Assembly: GCA_002344355.1 (NCBI GenBank)
Contig: DDTN01000028.1
Coordinates: forward strand, 48,723-112,722
Origin: Proteobacteria bacterium UBA2363
GTDB taxonomy: Bacteria > Pseudomonadota > Gammaproteobacteria > Xanthomonadales > UBA2363
DNA length: 64,000 nt
Reading direction: 5' to 3'
The notes beneath the pieces were generated by a model. That model had not been told where the DNA came from, did not search any database, and worked only from the letters and a program-made list of their open reading frames with translations. Shown here in pieces: positions 39,935 through 48,927 of this stretch. Both the position numbers and the translations under genes were made by a program. Each line of letters begins with the position of its first letter. The first letter of the stretch is position 1.

Positions 39935-40435
39935 TCAGCGCGTCAGGACGATCCAGGCGACCGCAGCCGCGGCGATCGCCAGAACGGCGAGCATCGCCCA
40001 GCGCAGGCCCGAGCCGCCGCCCGTCGTTGCCGGTGCGGCCGCCGCCGGCGCGGAGGACACCCGGGCCCGGGCGTCGCTCAAGGACTCCACCAGGAAGCGG
40101 TTGCGGTCGAAACCGATCTGGTCGCCGACCTTGAGTTCGACGTCCTTCACCCAGCCGCCGTTGACGAAGGTGCCATTGGCCGAACCCTGGTCGCGCAGGA
40201 ACATACCGGCCGGGGTGGCATCGATCACGGCGTGGTGGCGCGAAACCTCGGCCTCGTCGATGACCAGGTCGCTGGCCGGATCGCGGCCTATGGTGATCCG
40301 TCCGGAGAGCGGGATGACCTTGCCGAAATAGGCGCCGGTCACGCCGCGCAGCGCCAGCTTGGGCGGTGCCGCCCGCACCACGGTGGCACCGCCTGCCGCT
40401 GGCCTGGCCTGGTCGGGACGTGCTGCATCGCTCAT
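39935..40435 (-). CDS. FHA-domain protein with C-terminal membrane anchor
   Basis: A 166-residue protein. The forkhead-associated domain (about 28-118) holds the phosphothreonine-binding residues in ITIGRDPASDLVI, VSRHHAVI and GSANGTFVNG. A Pro/Ala linker leads to a C-terminal helix (WAMLAVLAIAAAAVAWIVL) that tail-anchors it in the membrane. GGAGGA lies 7 nt before the ATG. It is the first gene of a two-gene unit with the membrane kinase, 41 bp upstream of it, and probably docks on phosphorylated kinase or substrate. Confidence 0.9.
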   Translation of the reverse strand: MSDAARPDQARPAAGGATVVRAAPPKLALRGVTGAYFGKVIPLSGRITIGRDPASDLVIDEAEVSRHHAVIDATPAGMFLRDQGSANGTFVNGGWVKDVELKVGDQIGFDRNRFLVESLSDARARVSSAPAAAAPATTGGGSGLRWAMLAVLAIAAAAVAWIVLTR

Positions 40436-40663
40436 CGGGATTTCCTCCGCCGTGCCGGGGCCGGCTCCCCCTCCGGGCGCCGGACGCCTCGGCATGCCGG
40501 CAATCTAGCAGCACCCGTGGGCGCTGGGGAGGGTGCCCTGCGGCCCGGCCGGTCGGGCCGCATCGCCTGCTGCCATCCATCTGAGCCGGTCACCGCGCTT
40601 TGCACGCCTCCCGGACACGGACGCCCTGCCGCGGCCAGATCCCGCCCACCCCCGGAGCCCGCC

Positions 40664-42085
40664 ATGCCATCCCCGCCCTGGTCCTGCCCGCCGCCCCCTG
40701 TTGCCTGCCGCCACCGCACCCGGCGCGCCGCCGTGATCGCCCTTCTGTCCTGTGCGCCGGCCAGCCAGGCGGCACCGGCGGGGCTGCCCGACCCGATCTT
40801 CGCCGACGGCTTCCAGCAGGCCGTCCTGCGTCCCTTCCAGGACATCCTGCTGCGCCCCTTCGCCACCGAACAGGCCAGCTGTCCGGCCAGCGGCCCGACC
40901 ACCCTGAACGTGCGGCCGGGTACGCCCGTGCTGCTGTGCTACGGGCTCGAGAACCGCAGCACCGTCGTGCTCGACAGCCATGAACTGGTCGACGGCATTT
41001 TCGGCCTCGTCCACCAGGGCAGCCAGCCGATCCTGCCGGGCCAGACCCTGGTGGTCGCCGACGCCGGGGGTCCAAGGGTGTTCGAGCGCAGCACCTTGCA
41101 GTTCACCCGCTGGCGCACCGCCGGCGGCGGTCTGGTCGGCGAGGAGAACCGCTCGCTCAAGGTCAACGTCGCCCCGGCCCTGGTCCTGTACCGGTTCGTG
41201 GAGACCGACCCGGCGCGTTGCCCGACCGGCGTGCTGCCGTTCTTCCCCGCGCCGCTGGCCAGCGGCCACACGCGGCTCACGGTGGCGCCCGGCACCCCGG
41301 TGCACCACTGCTTCCGGGCCCGCAACGACAGCGTCAGCACGATGGGCGCGAGCCTCCTCAGCGGCCACCAGCTCCTCGACTCGGCGCTGGCGCCGGTGGT
41401 CGACCCTGCACAGCCCCTGGCCAACCACGAGCTGTACACCGTCATGGCGACGCAACCCGCCGCTGCCGATGCCGCCTTCACTTCGCACTGGTCGGCCAGC
41501 GATGGCACCCAGACGGTGTCCGATTCGGCGACCAGCAGCCTGGTGGTCGCAGGCCAGCCCGCCTGCGCGGGCATCCGCCAGGGCACCAGCTTCGACTACG
41601 TCTCGATCCTCGGCACCTTCATCACCCGCGCCAACATCCGGCTGGACTTCGAGATCGATGCCACCCCGGTGCGCGGCGGCCAGGCGTTCTCCGTGGTCGC
41701 CGGCGGCGCCATCACCGCCCTGTTGCCGGACACCTACGGACCGCGCCTGGACACCCGGGTGGTGGTCGAGATTCCGACCGGTGTCGACCTGACGCAACCC
41801 TTCCAGGCGCAGGCCAGCATCGATGGCGGCGTGCCGATCCAGGCCAGCGTCGACCCCGCCGCCCGCCGTCTGGTGCTGTCCACGGGACCGGTCAGCGGAC
41901 CGCCGGCCAGCATCCAGGTGAGCCTGACCGCTCACGCCGACGCCGGCACCGCAGCGATCGACTGGCTGGCGCCGCGTCTCGAGCAGGATTTCGCGCAGGC
42001 CAACGGCAACGTCAACACCGTGGTCATCCATCCCGACCCCGGCGGCCCGCCGATGCTGCACACCCCGCGCTGCCCGGCGCCGTGA
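40664..42085 (+). CDS. secreted protein with an N-terminal IFADGFQ motif
   Basis: A 473-residue exported protein. The signal region has an Arg-rich head (CRHRTRRAAVIALLSCAPASQAAPA). Directly after the likely cleavage site comes LPDPIFADGFQQ. The rest is strand-rich, with two similar segments (LNVRPGTPVLLCYGLENRS and LTVAPGTPVHHCFRARNDS) that look like repeated Ig-like domains, each with one Cys. The protein ends HTPRCPAP. The IFADGFQ motif recurs as VFANGFQ at the C-terminus of the protease at 63515. I recognise no enzymatic domain. Divergent from the FHA gene. Confidence 0.7.
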   Translation: MPSPPWSCPPPPVACRHRTRRAAVIALLSCAPASQAAPAGLPDPIFADGFQQAVLRPFQDILLRPFATEQASCPASGPTTLNVRPGTPVLLCYGLENRSTVVLDSHELVDGIFGLVHQGSQPILPGQTLVVADAGGPRVFERSTLQFTRWRTAGGGLVGEENRSLKVNVAPALVLYRFVETDPARCPTGVLPFFPAPLASGHTRLTVAPGTPVHHCFRARNDSVSTMGASLLSGHQLLDSALAPVVDPAQPLANHELYTVMATQPAAADAAFTSHWSASDGTQTVSDSATSSLVVAGQPACAGIRQGTSFDYVSILGTFITRANIRLDFEIDATPVRGGQAFSVVAGGAITALLPDTYGPRLDTRVVVEIPTGVDLTQPFQAQASIDGGVPIQASVDPAARRLVLSTGPVSGPPASIQVSLTAHADAGTAAIDWLAPRLEQDFAQANGNVNTVVIHPDPGGPPMLHTPRCPAP

Positions 42086-42174
42086 GCCGGACGGCGGCTG
42101 CCGGCTTGATCCCGGTCAAGCCGGCGGCACGGCCGCGGGAGTAGGCTTGTGGCGTCCCTGCCGAGGAGCTAGCC

Positions 42175-43011
42175 ATGAGGAACTACCACGACCTGCTGGT
42201 CCTGTGCCCGGAATTCGTGCGCTTCGGACCGCACCTGGCGATGGCCTCCGCCATGGCCCAGCGCCAGGGCATCCGGCTGACCGGCCTGCACGTGCGCTGG
42301 CCGGTGCTCGCGGTCGGAGCCGCCGGCCTGCCCGACCTCGCCGAGTCGCTGCGCCGCGATGCGGAAAAGGCCCTGCTGGCGGCCAGCCAGGCCGGCGAGG
42401 GTTTCGCCGCCTTCGTCGCCGGCCACGGCCAGGTGCAGGCGACCTGGCGGGTGCTCGAGGGCAACCCGGAGATCGTGCTGAACTACCTTGCCGCCTGCCA
42501 CGACCTGCTGGTGCTGCCGGCCGGCCAGGACGAGCAGGCGCTTGCGCCCGGCTTCATCAGCGAAGTGGTCCTGCAGAGCCAGCGCCCCTGCCTGGTGGTC
42601 CCCGAGATCTGCGCCGACCCCGGCCGGGCACCGGCCAGCATCGCGATCGCATGGAACGGCTCGATCGAAGCCCTGCGCGCCGTGGCCGGCGCGCTGCCCC
42701 TGCTGGGGCGGGCCGAGCGGGTGGTGATGCTGACCGGGCAGTCGCGCCGCTACAGCGCGCTCACCCCCGACCGGCCGGTGCTCGACCTGGTGGCCTGGCT
42801 GGCCGAGCGTGGCATCCTCGCGGAATCCCAGCCGCTGCAGGCGCGCGCCGGCGAGGAGGGCGAAGCCCTGCTGCTGGCCAGCCAGGCCGCCGGCTGCGAC
42901 CTGCTGGTGATGGGCGCCTGGGGCCATACCCGGCTGCGCGAATGGATTCTGGGCGGCGCCACCCGGCACGTGCTCAGCCATGCCCGGATGCCGGTGCTGA
43001 TGGCGCACTGA
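42175..43011 (+). CDS. universal stress protein (two-domain UspA type)
   Basis: A 278-residue cytoplasmic protein with two UspA-like halves. The first (about 5-140) has lost the nucleotide motif. The second ends with the ATP-binding signature DLLVMGAWGHTRLREWILGG followed by HARMPVLM. GAGGAG precedes the ATG by 8 nt. Such proteins help cells survive starvation and stress. It is 15 bp upstream of a small methyltransferase-like membrane gene. Confidence 0.85.
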   Translation: MRNYHDLLVLCPEFVRFGPHLAMASAMAQRQGIRLTGLHVRWPVLAVGAAGLPDLAESLRRDAEKALLAASQAGEGFAAFVAGHGQVQATWRVLEGNPEIVLNYLAACHDLLVLPAGQDEQALAPGFISEVVLQSQRPCLVVPEICADPGRAPASIAIAWNGSIEALRAVAGALPLLGRAERVVMLTGQSRRYSALTPDRPVLDLVAWLAERGILAESQPLQARAGEEGEALLLASQAAGCDLLVMGAWGHTRLREWILGGATRHVLSHARMPVLMAH

Positions 43012-43026
43012 GGCCGGGCCGTCGGC

Positions 43027-43479
43027 ATGCACCGCCTGCTGCCGCCCCCGGCCGCCCTGTTCCTCGCCGGTCTGCTGGCCTGGCTGCTCGCGCGCGCGCT
43101 CCCCGCCTGGCAGGTGGCCCTGCCGGGCCAGCAGGGTGTCGCCATCGCCCTGGCCGTGGCCGGCGCCAGCCTGATGCTGGCGGCTGCCCTGTCCCTGCTG
43201 GCCGCGCGTACGAGCTTGAACCCCCTGAATCACGAACGCGCCTCGGTCCTTGTCGCCGTCGGCGCCTTCGCGCTCAGTCGCAACCCCATCTACCTGGGCG
43301 ACGCCCTGCTGCTGTGCGCCTGGCTGGTCTGGCTGGGCCAGCCCCTGGGCCTGCTGGCCCTGGCCGGCTTCGTCCTGTGGCTGGATCGCGTGCAGATTCC
43401 CGCCGAGGAGCGTGCCCTGGCTCAACGCTTCGGTGCCGACTGGCAGGCGTACCGCGCGCGGGTGCGTCGCTGGCTGTAG
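43027..43479 (+). CDS. isoprenylcysteine methyltransferase-type membrane protein
   Basis: A 150-residue integral membrane protein with four or five helices. The C-terminal part matches the ICMT/PEMT methyltransferase family: FALSRNPIYLGDALLL, then ALAGFVLWLDRVQIPAEERALAQRFGADWQAYRARV (in parts: LDRVQIPAEERAL and QRFGADWQAYRARV) and VRRWL. The conserved R-NP-Y, EE and Y---V-RW pattern marks the SAM-binding region. The bacterial substrates are not known. Confidence 0.85.
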   Translation: MHRLLPPPAALFLAGLLAWLLARALPAWQVALPGQQGVAIALAVAGASLMLAAALSLLAARTSLNPLNHERASVLVAVGAFALSRNPIYLGDALLLCAWLVWLGQPLGLLALAGFVLWLDRVQIPAEERALAQRFGADWQAYRARVRRWL

Positions 43480-43693
43480 CAGATCGCGTGGCGGCGGCGC
43501 GCCGCACGCGTGGCCTGCCTGCCGCCCAGGGCGGCATCAGGACGCTTGCCGCGGTGGCCCCGCCCGCGACGGCCGGGGGTGCGCGCGCCAGGGGCGGCGC
43601 GTCGGGTCCTGTCTGAACGCAGCCCCGGACGCGGGGTCGCGGTGCTGCCGGCGGGTGCGGCACACTGCGGCATCCGAACCGCCCCCGTTCCCG

Positions 43694-45802
43694 ATGTCGC
43701 TTTCCGCCGCCACCGCGCTGCTCCTGCTGTCCCTGCCGGACATCGCGGCCCTGCAATCCGGCCAACCCCTGCCGCCGGTGGTGGTCACCGCCACCCGCCA
43801 GGCCGAGGACCCGTTGACCGTGCCGGCCGCCGTCGACCTGCTGGACGACGAGGACATCGGCCGCGCACGGCCGCGCGCCAACCTGTCCGAAGCGCTGCAG
43901 CAGTTGCCCGGCGTGGTCGCGCGCGACCGCCAGAACCAGGCCCAGGACCAGCAGATCTCGATCCGCGGCTTCGGGGCGCGGGCCAGTTTCGGGGTGCGCG
44001 GCGTCCGCATCTACAGCGACGGCATCCCGGCGACCATGCCCGACGGCCAGGGCCAGGTCTCGCACCTGGTGCTGCCGGCCGCGGGCCGCATCGAGGTGCT
44101 GCGCGGACCGTTCTCCGCGCTCTACGGCAATGCCGCCGGTGGCGTGATCGATGTCACCACCGCCGCCGCGCCGGAACCATCGGAGGCCATCGGGGGACTG
44201 GCGGTCGGCGACTTCGGCCTTCGCCACGGCACGGCCGGCTGGCGCGGCCGGTGGGGCGCGACGGGGCAGGGCGATGCCCTGGTCGATCTCGGCCGGATCC
44301 GCAACGAGGGCTTCCGCCGGCACAGCCGCAGCCGGCGCGACCAGGCCCAGGTACTGGTGCGCGGCGGCCTGGGCGGGCAGGGCGAATGGACCGTGCTGGC
44401 CAACCACATGGATCTGTCGGCGCTCGATCCGCAAGGCTTGACCCGCGCCGAGCTGGACGGCGACCGCCGCGCCGCCAGTCCCGGTGCCGGCCTGTTCGAC
44501 ACCCGCAAGACCGTGCGCCAGAACCAGGCTGGCGTTCGTGTGGGCCAATCGCTCGCCGAGGCCGACACCCTGACCGTCACGGCCTGGGCCGGTCGCCGGC
44601 AGACCTTCCAGGTGCTCTCGGTGCCGGTCGCCGCGCAGGCCAATCCGCTCAGCGGCGGCGGCGTGATCGACCTCGACCGCGACTACCACGGCGTCGACCT
44701 GCGCTGGCGCCGCCAGGGCCGCTGGCTGGGCAGGGACGCCAGCCTGACCGTGGGCGTCCAGCACGAGCAGGCCGAGGAACGTCGCCTTGGCTTCGAGAAC
44801 TTCCGCGACGGCACGCTGGGTGTGGTCGGTGCCCTGCGTCGCGACGAGGACAACGGCGTGCGCGGCCGCGATGCCTACGCCCAGGCCGATCTCTGGCTGG
44901 CGCCGCGCTGGCGCCTTGCCGTGGGCGCGCGGCACAGCGCGGTCGATTTCGATTCCCGCGACCGCTTCGTCACCGCCGCCAATCCCGACGACAGCGGCGG
45001 CCAGGACTATCGCCGCCTGACCCCGGTCGCCGGCCTGCTGTACCGCGCCAGCGACTCGCTGAGCCTGTACGGCAACCTGGGCGGCGGCTTCGAGACGCCG
45101 ACCCTGGCCGAACTGGCCTATCGCGGCGACGGCACCAGTGGCCTCAATACCGCGCTGCGCCCGGCACGCAGCCGGCACGGCGAGCTCGGTGCGAGGTGGC
45201 GCAGCGCGCGCGTGCAGGCCTCGGCGGCGCTGTTCCGCAGCGACACCCGGGACGAGCTGGTGGTACTGGCCAGCCAGGGCGGCCGCACGGTGTTCACCAA
45301 TGCCGGGCTGTCGCGACGGCAGGGCGCCGAACTGGCATTCGCCGCCGAACTGTCAGGGCAGTGGTCGCTGGCGGGAAGCTGGACGCTGATGGACGCCCGC
45401 CACCTCCGCGATGCGCCGGCCTGCGACGCTTCGCCGTGTCCCCCACCGCTGATCGCGGCCGGCCGACGCATTCCCGGCCTGGCTGGCCACGATGCCTGGC
45501 TGGAACTGGCCTGGCGGCCGGTGACCGGCCTGGAGGCGCTGCTCGAGGCGCGCCGGTCCGGAAGGGTCGCCGTCAACGACGCCAACACCGCGTTCGCCCC
45601 GTCGGCGACCACGGTCGACTTCGCCCTCCAGCATCGAGGCGGCACCGCCACCCTGGCCTGGCGCAGCTGGCTGCGCCTGGCCAACCTGGGCGACCGCACC
45701 GTGGTCGGATCGGTGATCGTCAACGAGGCGAACGCCCGCTACTTCGAGCCTGCCCCCGGTCGGCACTGGCAATTGGGCGTCGAACTGACCCGACGTTTCT
45801 GA
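43694..45802 (+). CDS. TonB-dependent outer-membrane receptor
   Basis: A 702-residue receptor. A signal sequence is followed by a TonB-box-like PPVVVTATRQ, the plug domain (ISIRGFGARASFGVRGVRIY, GRIEVLRGPFSALYGNAAGG) and a 22-strand barrel ending in ELTRRF with the terminal Phe. The plug is complete. The sequence resembles ferric-siderophore and FecA-like receptors, but the ligand is not evident. No siderophore or TonB genes are close by. The signal peptide, MSLSAATALLLLSLPDIAALQ, is rather short. Confidence 0.93.
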   Translation: MSLSAATALLLLSLPDIAALQSGQPLPPVVVTATRQAEDPLTVPAAVDLLDDEDIGRARPRANLSEALQQLPGVVARDRQNQAQDQQISIRGFGARASFGVRGVRIYSDGIPATMPDGQGQVSHLVLPAAGRIEVLRGPFSALYGNAAGGVIDVTTAAAPEPSEAIGGLAVGDFGLRHGTAGWRGRWGATGQGDALVDLGRIRNEGFRRHSRSRRDQAQVLVRGGLGGQGEWTVLANHMDLSALDPQGLTRAELDGDRRAASPGAGLFDTRKTVRQNQAGVRVGQSLAEADTLTVTAWAGRRQTFQVLSVPVAAQANPLSGGGVIDLDRDYHGVDLRWRRQGRWLGRDASLTVGVQHEQAEERRLGFENFRDGTLGVVGALRRDEDNGVRGRDAYAQADLWLAPRWRLAVGARHSAVDFDSRDRFVTAANPDDSGGQDYRRLTPVAGLLYRASDSLSLYGNLGGGFETPTLAELAYRGDGTSGLNTALRPARSRHGELGARWRSARVQASAALFRSDTRDELVVLASQGGRTVFTNAGLSRRQGAELAFAAELSGQWSLAGSWTLMDARHLRDAPACDASPCPPPLIAAGRRIPGLAGHDAWLELAWRPVTGLEALLEARRSGRVAVNDANTAFAPSATTVDFALQHRGGTATLAWRSWLRLANLGDRTVVGSVIVNEANARYFEPAPGRHWQLGVELTRRF

Positions 45803-45883
45803 AGTCCCTGCAACGCCGGTCACGTCCCGTGGGCAGGCCATGTGCCAGGGTGCGGGCCGACCATCGATGAACAGGAGCCTGCC

Positions 45884-46870
45884 ATGGGCATGCTGATCAA
45901 GGGCGTCTGGCACGACGTCTGGTACGACACCGACGCGACCGGCGGCGAGTTCGTCCGCACCGACGCGCAGTTCCGCAACTGGATCACGCCGGACGGCGCG
46001 CCGGGGCCGAGCGGGGAGGGCGGCTTCCCGGCGCGCGCCGGGCGTTACCACCTCTATGTCTCCCTGGCCTGCCCGTGGGCGCACCGCACCCTCATCGTGC
46101 GCCGGCTGAAGGGACTCGACGCGCTGATCGGCGTGTCGGTGGTGAACCCCCTGATGGCCTCGGAGGGTTGGACCTTCGAGCCCGGACCGGGCGTGGTCGG
46201 CGACCCGGTCGCCGGCGCGACCCGGCTGCATGCGGTGTACACCCGCGCCCGCCCGGACTACAGCGGCCGGGTCACCGTGCCGGTGCTCTGGGACCTGGAG
46301 CGCGACACCATCGTCAGCAACGAGTCCTCCGAGATCATCCGCATGCTGGGCAGCGCCTTCGACGGCCTCGGCGCCCGGCCGCTCGACCTGGCGCCCGCCG
46401 ACCTGCTGCCGGCGATCGACGAGACCAACGGCTTCGTCTACGAAAAGGTCAACAACGGCGTCTACAAGGCCGGCTTCGCCACCGACCAGTCCGTTTACGA
46501 ACGCGAGGTCGCCGCGCTGTTCGAGGCGCTCGACGTGCTGGAAGAGCGCCTGGCCGGCCAGCGCTACCTGACCGGCCAGCGCATCACCGAGGCCGACTGG
46601 CGCCTGTTCACCACGCTGCTGCGCTTCGACGCGGTCTACCACGGCCACTTCAAATGCAACCTGCGCCGCATCGCCGACTACCCGAACCTGTCCGGTTTCC
46701 TGCGCGAGCTGTACCAGTGGCCGGGCGTGCGCGAGACCGTGGATTTCGACCACATCAAGCAGCACTACTACCGCAGCCACGACACCATCAACCCCAACGG
46801 CATCGTGCCGCTGGGGCCGGTGCTGGACCTGGACGCACCGCCAGGCCGAGGGCACTTGCTGGCAGCATGA
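45884..46870 (+). CDS. glutathionyl-hydroquinone reductase (Xi-class GST)
   Basis: A 328-residue enzyme that removes glutathione from glutathionyl-hydroquinones. The catalytic Cys lies in VSLACPWAHRTLI, and the family blocks VPVLWDLERDTIVSNESSEIIRM (seen as VPVLWDLERDTIV and SNESSEIIRML), GFVYEKVNNGVYKAGFA and LTEADWRLFTTLLRFD-like ITEADWRLFTTLLRFD follow, ending YYRSHDTINPNGIVP. The length is usual for YqjG-type proteins. AGGAG sits 6 nt before the ATG. Confidence 0.93.
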   Translation: MGMLIKGVWHDVWYDTDATGGEFVRTDAQFRNWITPDGAPGPSGEGGFPARAGRYHLYVSLACPWAHRTLIVRRLKGLDALIGVSVVNPLMASEGWTFEPGPGVVGDPVAGATRLHAVYTRARPDYSGRVTVPVLWDLERDTIVSNESSEIIRMLGSAFDGLGARPLDLAPADLLPAIDETNGFVYEKVNNGVYKAGFATDQSVYEREVAALFEALDVLEERLAGQRYLTGQRITEADWRLFTTLLRFDAVYHGHFKCNLRRIADYPNLSGFLRELYQWPGVRETVDFDHIKQHYYRSHDTINPNGIVPLGPVLDLDAPPGRGHLLAA

Positions 46871-46940
46871 AGTATCCAGGCCCGTGACGCCTGGGTGCGG
46901 ATCGTCATGGTTGCACCGACAGGGGAGGGGACGGCGGTCG

Positions 46941-47681
46941 ATGCGCGGATTGGCCTTCTGGGGACGCATGGCGTTGTGCCTGCCACAGGCGATGGCGGTG
47001 CGCGCCCGGGCGCCACGGCTTCCGCCCGCCGCGGGTCCCGGCTGCGGCGAGGTGCCGGCCTGCGCATTGCCGAGCGACGCGCGAACCCTGCGGTTGCTGG
47101 GGGTCGGCGATTCCATCATCGCCGGCGTCGGTGCCGGCGACAGCGGCTCGGCCCTGGTCGCGTCGCTGGCCCGGAAACTGGCGCGGACGCTCGACCGCCC
47201 GACGGCATGGCGGACGCTGGCACGGTCCGGGGCCGACGCCCGGGCCGTGCACAGCCAGGTACTGGCCGGCGATGCCGGTCCGCCCGCGGACCTGATGGTG
47301 GTCTCGGTCGGCGTCAACGACGTCATCGGCCTGAACCACGGACGGCGCTGGCAGCGCGACCTGGCGACGCTGGCCGGCGCGCTGCGCCGGCACTCCCCGG
47401 ACGCACTGATCGCCCTGGTCGGCCTGCCGCCGCTGGAAAGCTTCCCCTTGTTGCCGCCAGCCCTCGCACGGGTGCTGGGCGGACGCGCCCGGACCTTCGA
47501 CGCCGACCTGGCCCGGCTGGCTGCCGAGGAAACCGGCCTGCTGCACGTGCCGATCGGGACGGTGGTCGGCCCCGACCTGTTCTGCGCCGACGGATTCCAC
47601 CCGGGCGATGCCGGGTACGCACTGCTGGCCGATCAGGTGGCCACCGCTCTGCTGGCGCGGATGATTCCTGCGGACGTGTAG
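46941..47681 (+). CDS. SGNH/GDSL-family hydrolase
   Basis: A 246-residue esterase-like protein. It shows the SGNH blocks: GVGDSIIAGVG (nucleophile Ser), the Gly/Asn blocks with VSVGVNDVIGLN, and the catalytic pair ADGFHPGDAGYALLAD. The N-terminus is hydrophobic and may act as a signal or anchor. The substrate is unknown; relatives are esterases, lipases or acyl-hydrolases. The ATG at 46941 is preferred to a longer frame that overlaps a less conserved stretch. Confidence 0.85.
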   Translation: MRGLAFWGRMALCLPQAMAVRARAPRLPPAAGPGCGEVPACALPSDARTLRLLGVGDSIIAGVGAGDSGSALVASLARKLARTLDRPTAWRTLARSGADARAVHSQVLAGDAGPPADLMVVSVGVNDVIGLNHGRRWQRDLATLAGALRRHSPDALIALVGLPPLESFPLLPPALARVLGGRARTFDADLARLAAEETGLLHVPIGTVVGPDLFCADGFHPGDAGYALLADQVATALLARMIPADV

Positions 47682-47822
47682 CAAGGCCGATCCGATCGGT
47701 CTGTCGGTCGGTCCCGTCGCCACGCCTGCCGGGACCCGAGCCTGGCCAGCCGGGCAGGGCGTCGACGACTCACGGCCACCACGACGCGTAACATGCCCGT
47801 CTGACAAGCGGAGGCCGCCCTG

Positions 47823-48776
47823 ATGCGATCGAAACCCTGGCTGGACCTGCTCGGTGCGGCCGTTCTGGCCGGCTGCAGCGGCGTGCAAGGGCCTCTCGAT
47901 CCGGCGAAGGAGGATCCAGACGCGCCGCACGGCCTGGTGCTGTCCCTGGCCGGCAATGCCCTGTTGCCGCCGTCGGTTCTCTCCGACCAGGCCCGCCTCG
48001 AGGCCGATCTGGCCAAGGCGATCACCAATGCCCAGGCGCGCCCGGATGACCCTGAAGCACTGATCTGGGTAGGCCGGCGACTTGGCTACCTGTGGCGCTA
48101 CCGCGAGGCCATCGAGGTGTTCGGCCAGGGCATCGAACGCTGGCCAGACGATGCGCGTCTGCTGCGCCATCGCGGCCACCGGTACATCACGGTGCGCGAA
48201 TTCGCCAACGCGCAGGCGGACCTGCAACGGGTAGCCGACCTGGTCGAGGGCCGCCCCGACCCGATCGAGCCGGACGGCGCGCCGAACCCGGCCGGCATCC
48301 CGCGCACCACGCTGGCCTACAACATCTGGTACCACCTGGCCCTTGCGCAGTTCCTGCAGGGCGACTTCGAGGCTGCGCTCGCCTCCTGGCGACGCACCCT
48401 GCAGCACGCCGGCAACGACGACGCCCTGGTCGCCGCCACCGACTGGACCTGGATGACCCTGATGCGCCTGGGCCGCCGCGACGAGGCCGCCAGTCTGCTG
48501 CAGCGGATCGGGCCCGACATGGAGATCCTGGAGAACCACAGCTACCACCGGCGCCTGCTCATGTACCAGGGCCGGCTGCAGTCCGACGATCTGCTCGCCG
48601 CCGACAGCCACGATCCTGTGGCCGTCGCCACCCAGGGCTTCGGCATCGGCCATCACCGCCTGGTGAATGGCGATGTCGCGGGTTCCCGGGCGATGTTCGA
48701 ACGGGTGGTCGCCGGGTCCGGCTGGAATGCCTTCGGCTACATCGCCGCCGAGGCCGAGCTGCGGCGGTTGCCCTGA
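47823..48776 (+). CDS. TPR-containing lipoprotein
   Basis: A 317-residue protein with a lipoprotein signal, MRSKPWLDLLGAAVLAGCSG, and the lipobox LAGC, so Cys18 is likely lipidated. Tetratricopeptide-like helical pairs follow (DPEALIWVGRRLGYLWRYREAIEVFGQGIE in parts ALIWVGRRLGYLWRYREA and IEVFGQGIERWPDD; also ALAQFLQGDFEAALASWRR). It probably acts as a scaffold on the outer-membrane inner face. It converges on the BenE gene; the dif-like site lies between them. Confidence 0.8.
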   Translation: MRSKPWLDLLGAAVLAGCSGVQGPLDPAKEDPDAPHGLVLSLAGNALLPPSVLSDQARLEADLAKAITNAQARPDDPEALIWVGRRLGYLWRYREAIEVFGQGIERWPDDARLLRHRGHRYITVREFANAQADLQRVADLVEGRPDPIEPDGAPNPAGIPRTTLAYNIWYHLALAQFLQGDFEAALASWRRTLQHAGNDDALVAATDWTWMTLMRLGRRDEAASLLQRIGPDMEILENHSYHRRLLMYQGRLQSDDLLAADSHDPVAVATQGFGIGHHRLVNGDVAGSRAMFERVVAGSGWNAFGYIAAEAELRRLP

Positions 48777-48885
48777 ACCGGCGCGCCGGACGATACGCAC
48801 GGGAATGACGCCAGACCTGCCGCCGCACGCCCGACGCGTGGCGGCAGGGTACGGGGTGAGGGGCCTTGCTGGACCCCGATCCTTG

Positions 48886-48913
48886 GCTTTACATAATATA
48901 CCTTATGCGCATA
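48886..48913. other. dif: dif-like XerCD recombination site (chromosome terminus)
   Basis: On the plus strand the site reads GCTTTACATAA (XerD arm, 48886-48896), TATACC (spacer, 48897-48902) and TTATGCGCATA (XerC arm, 48903-48913). Compared with E. coli dif read on the same strand, it matches 8/11, 5/6 and 9/11, 22 of 28 in total, and the recombination-adjacent bases CATAA and TTATGCGCA are intact. It sits in the AT-rich gap between convergent genes. GGGNAGGG octamers on both sides point to it. FtsK at 17513 would act here to resolve chromosome dimers. Confidence 0.85.
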
Positions 48914-48927
48914 TCGCGGTGCCCGGG

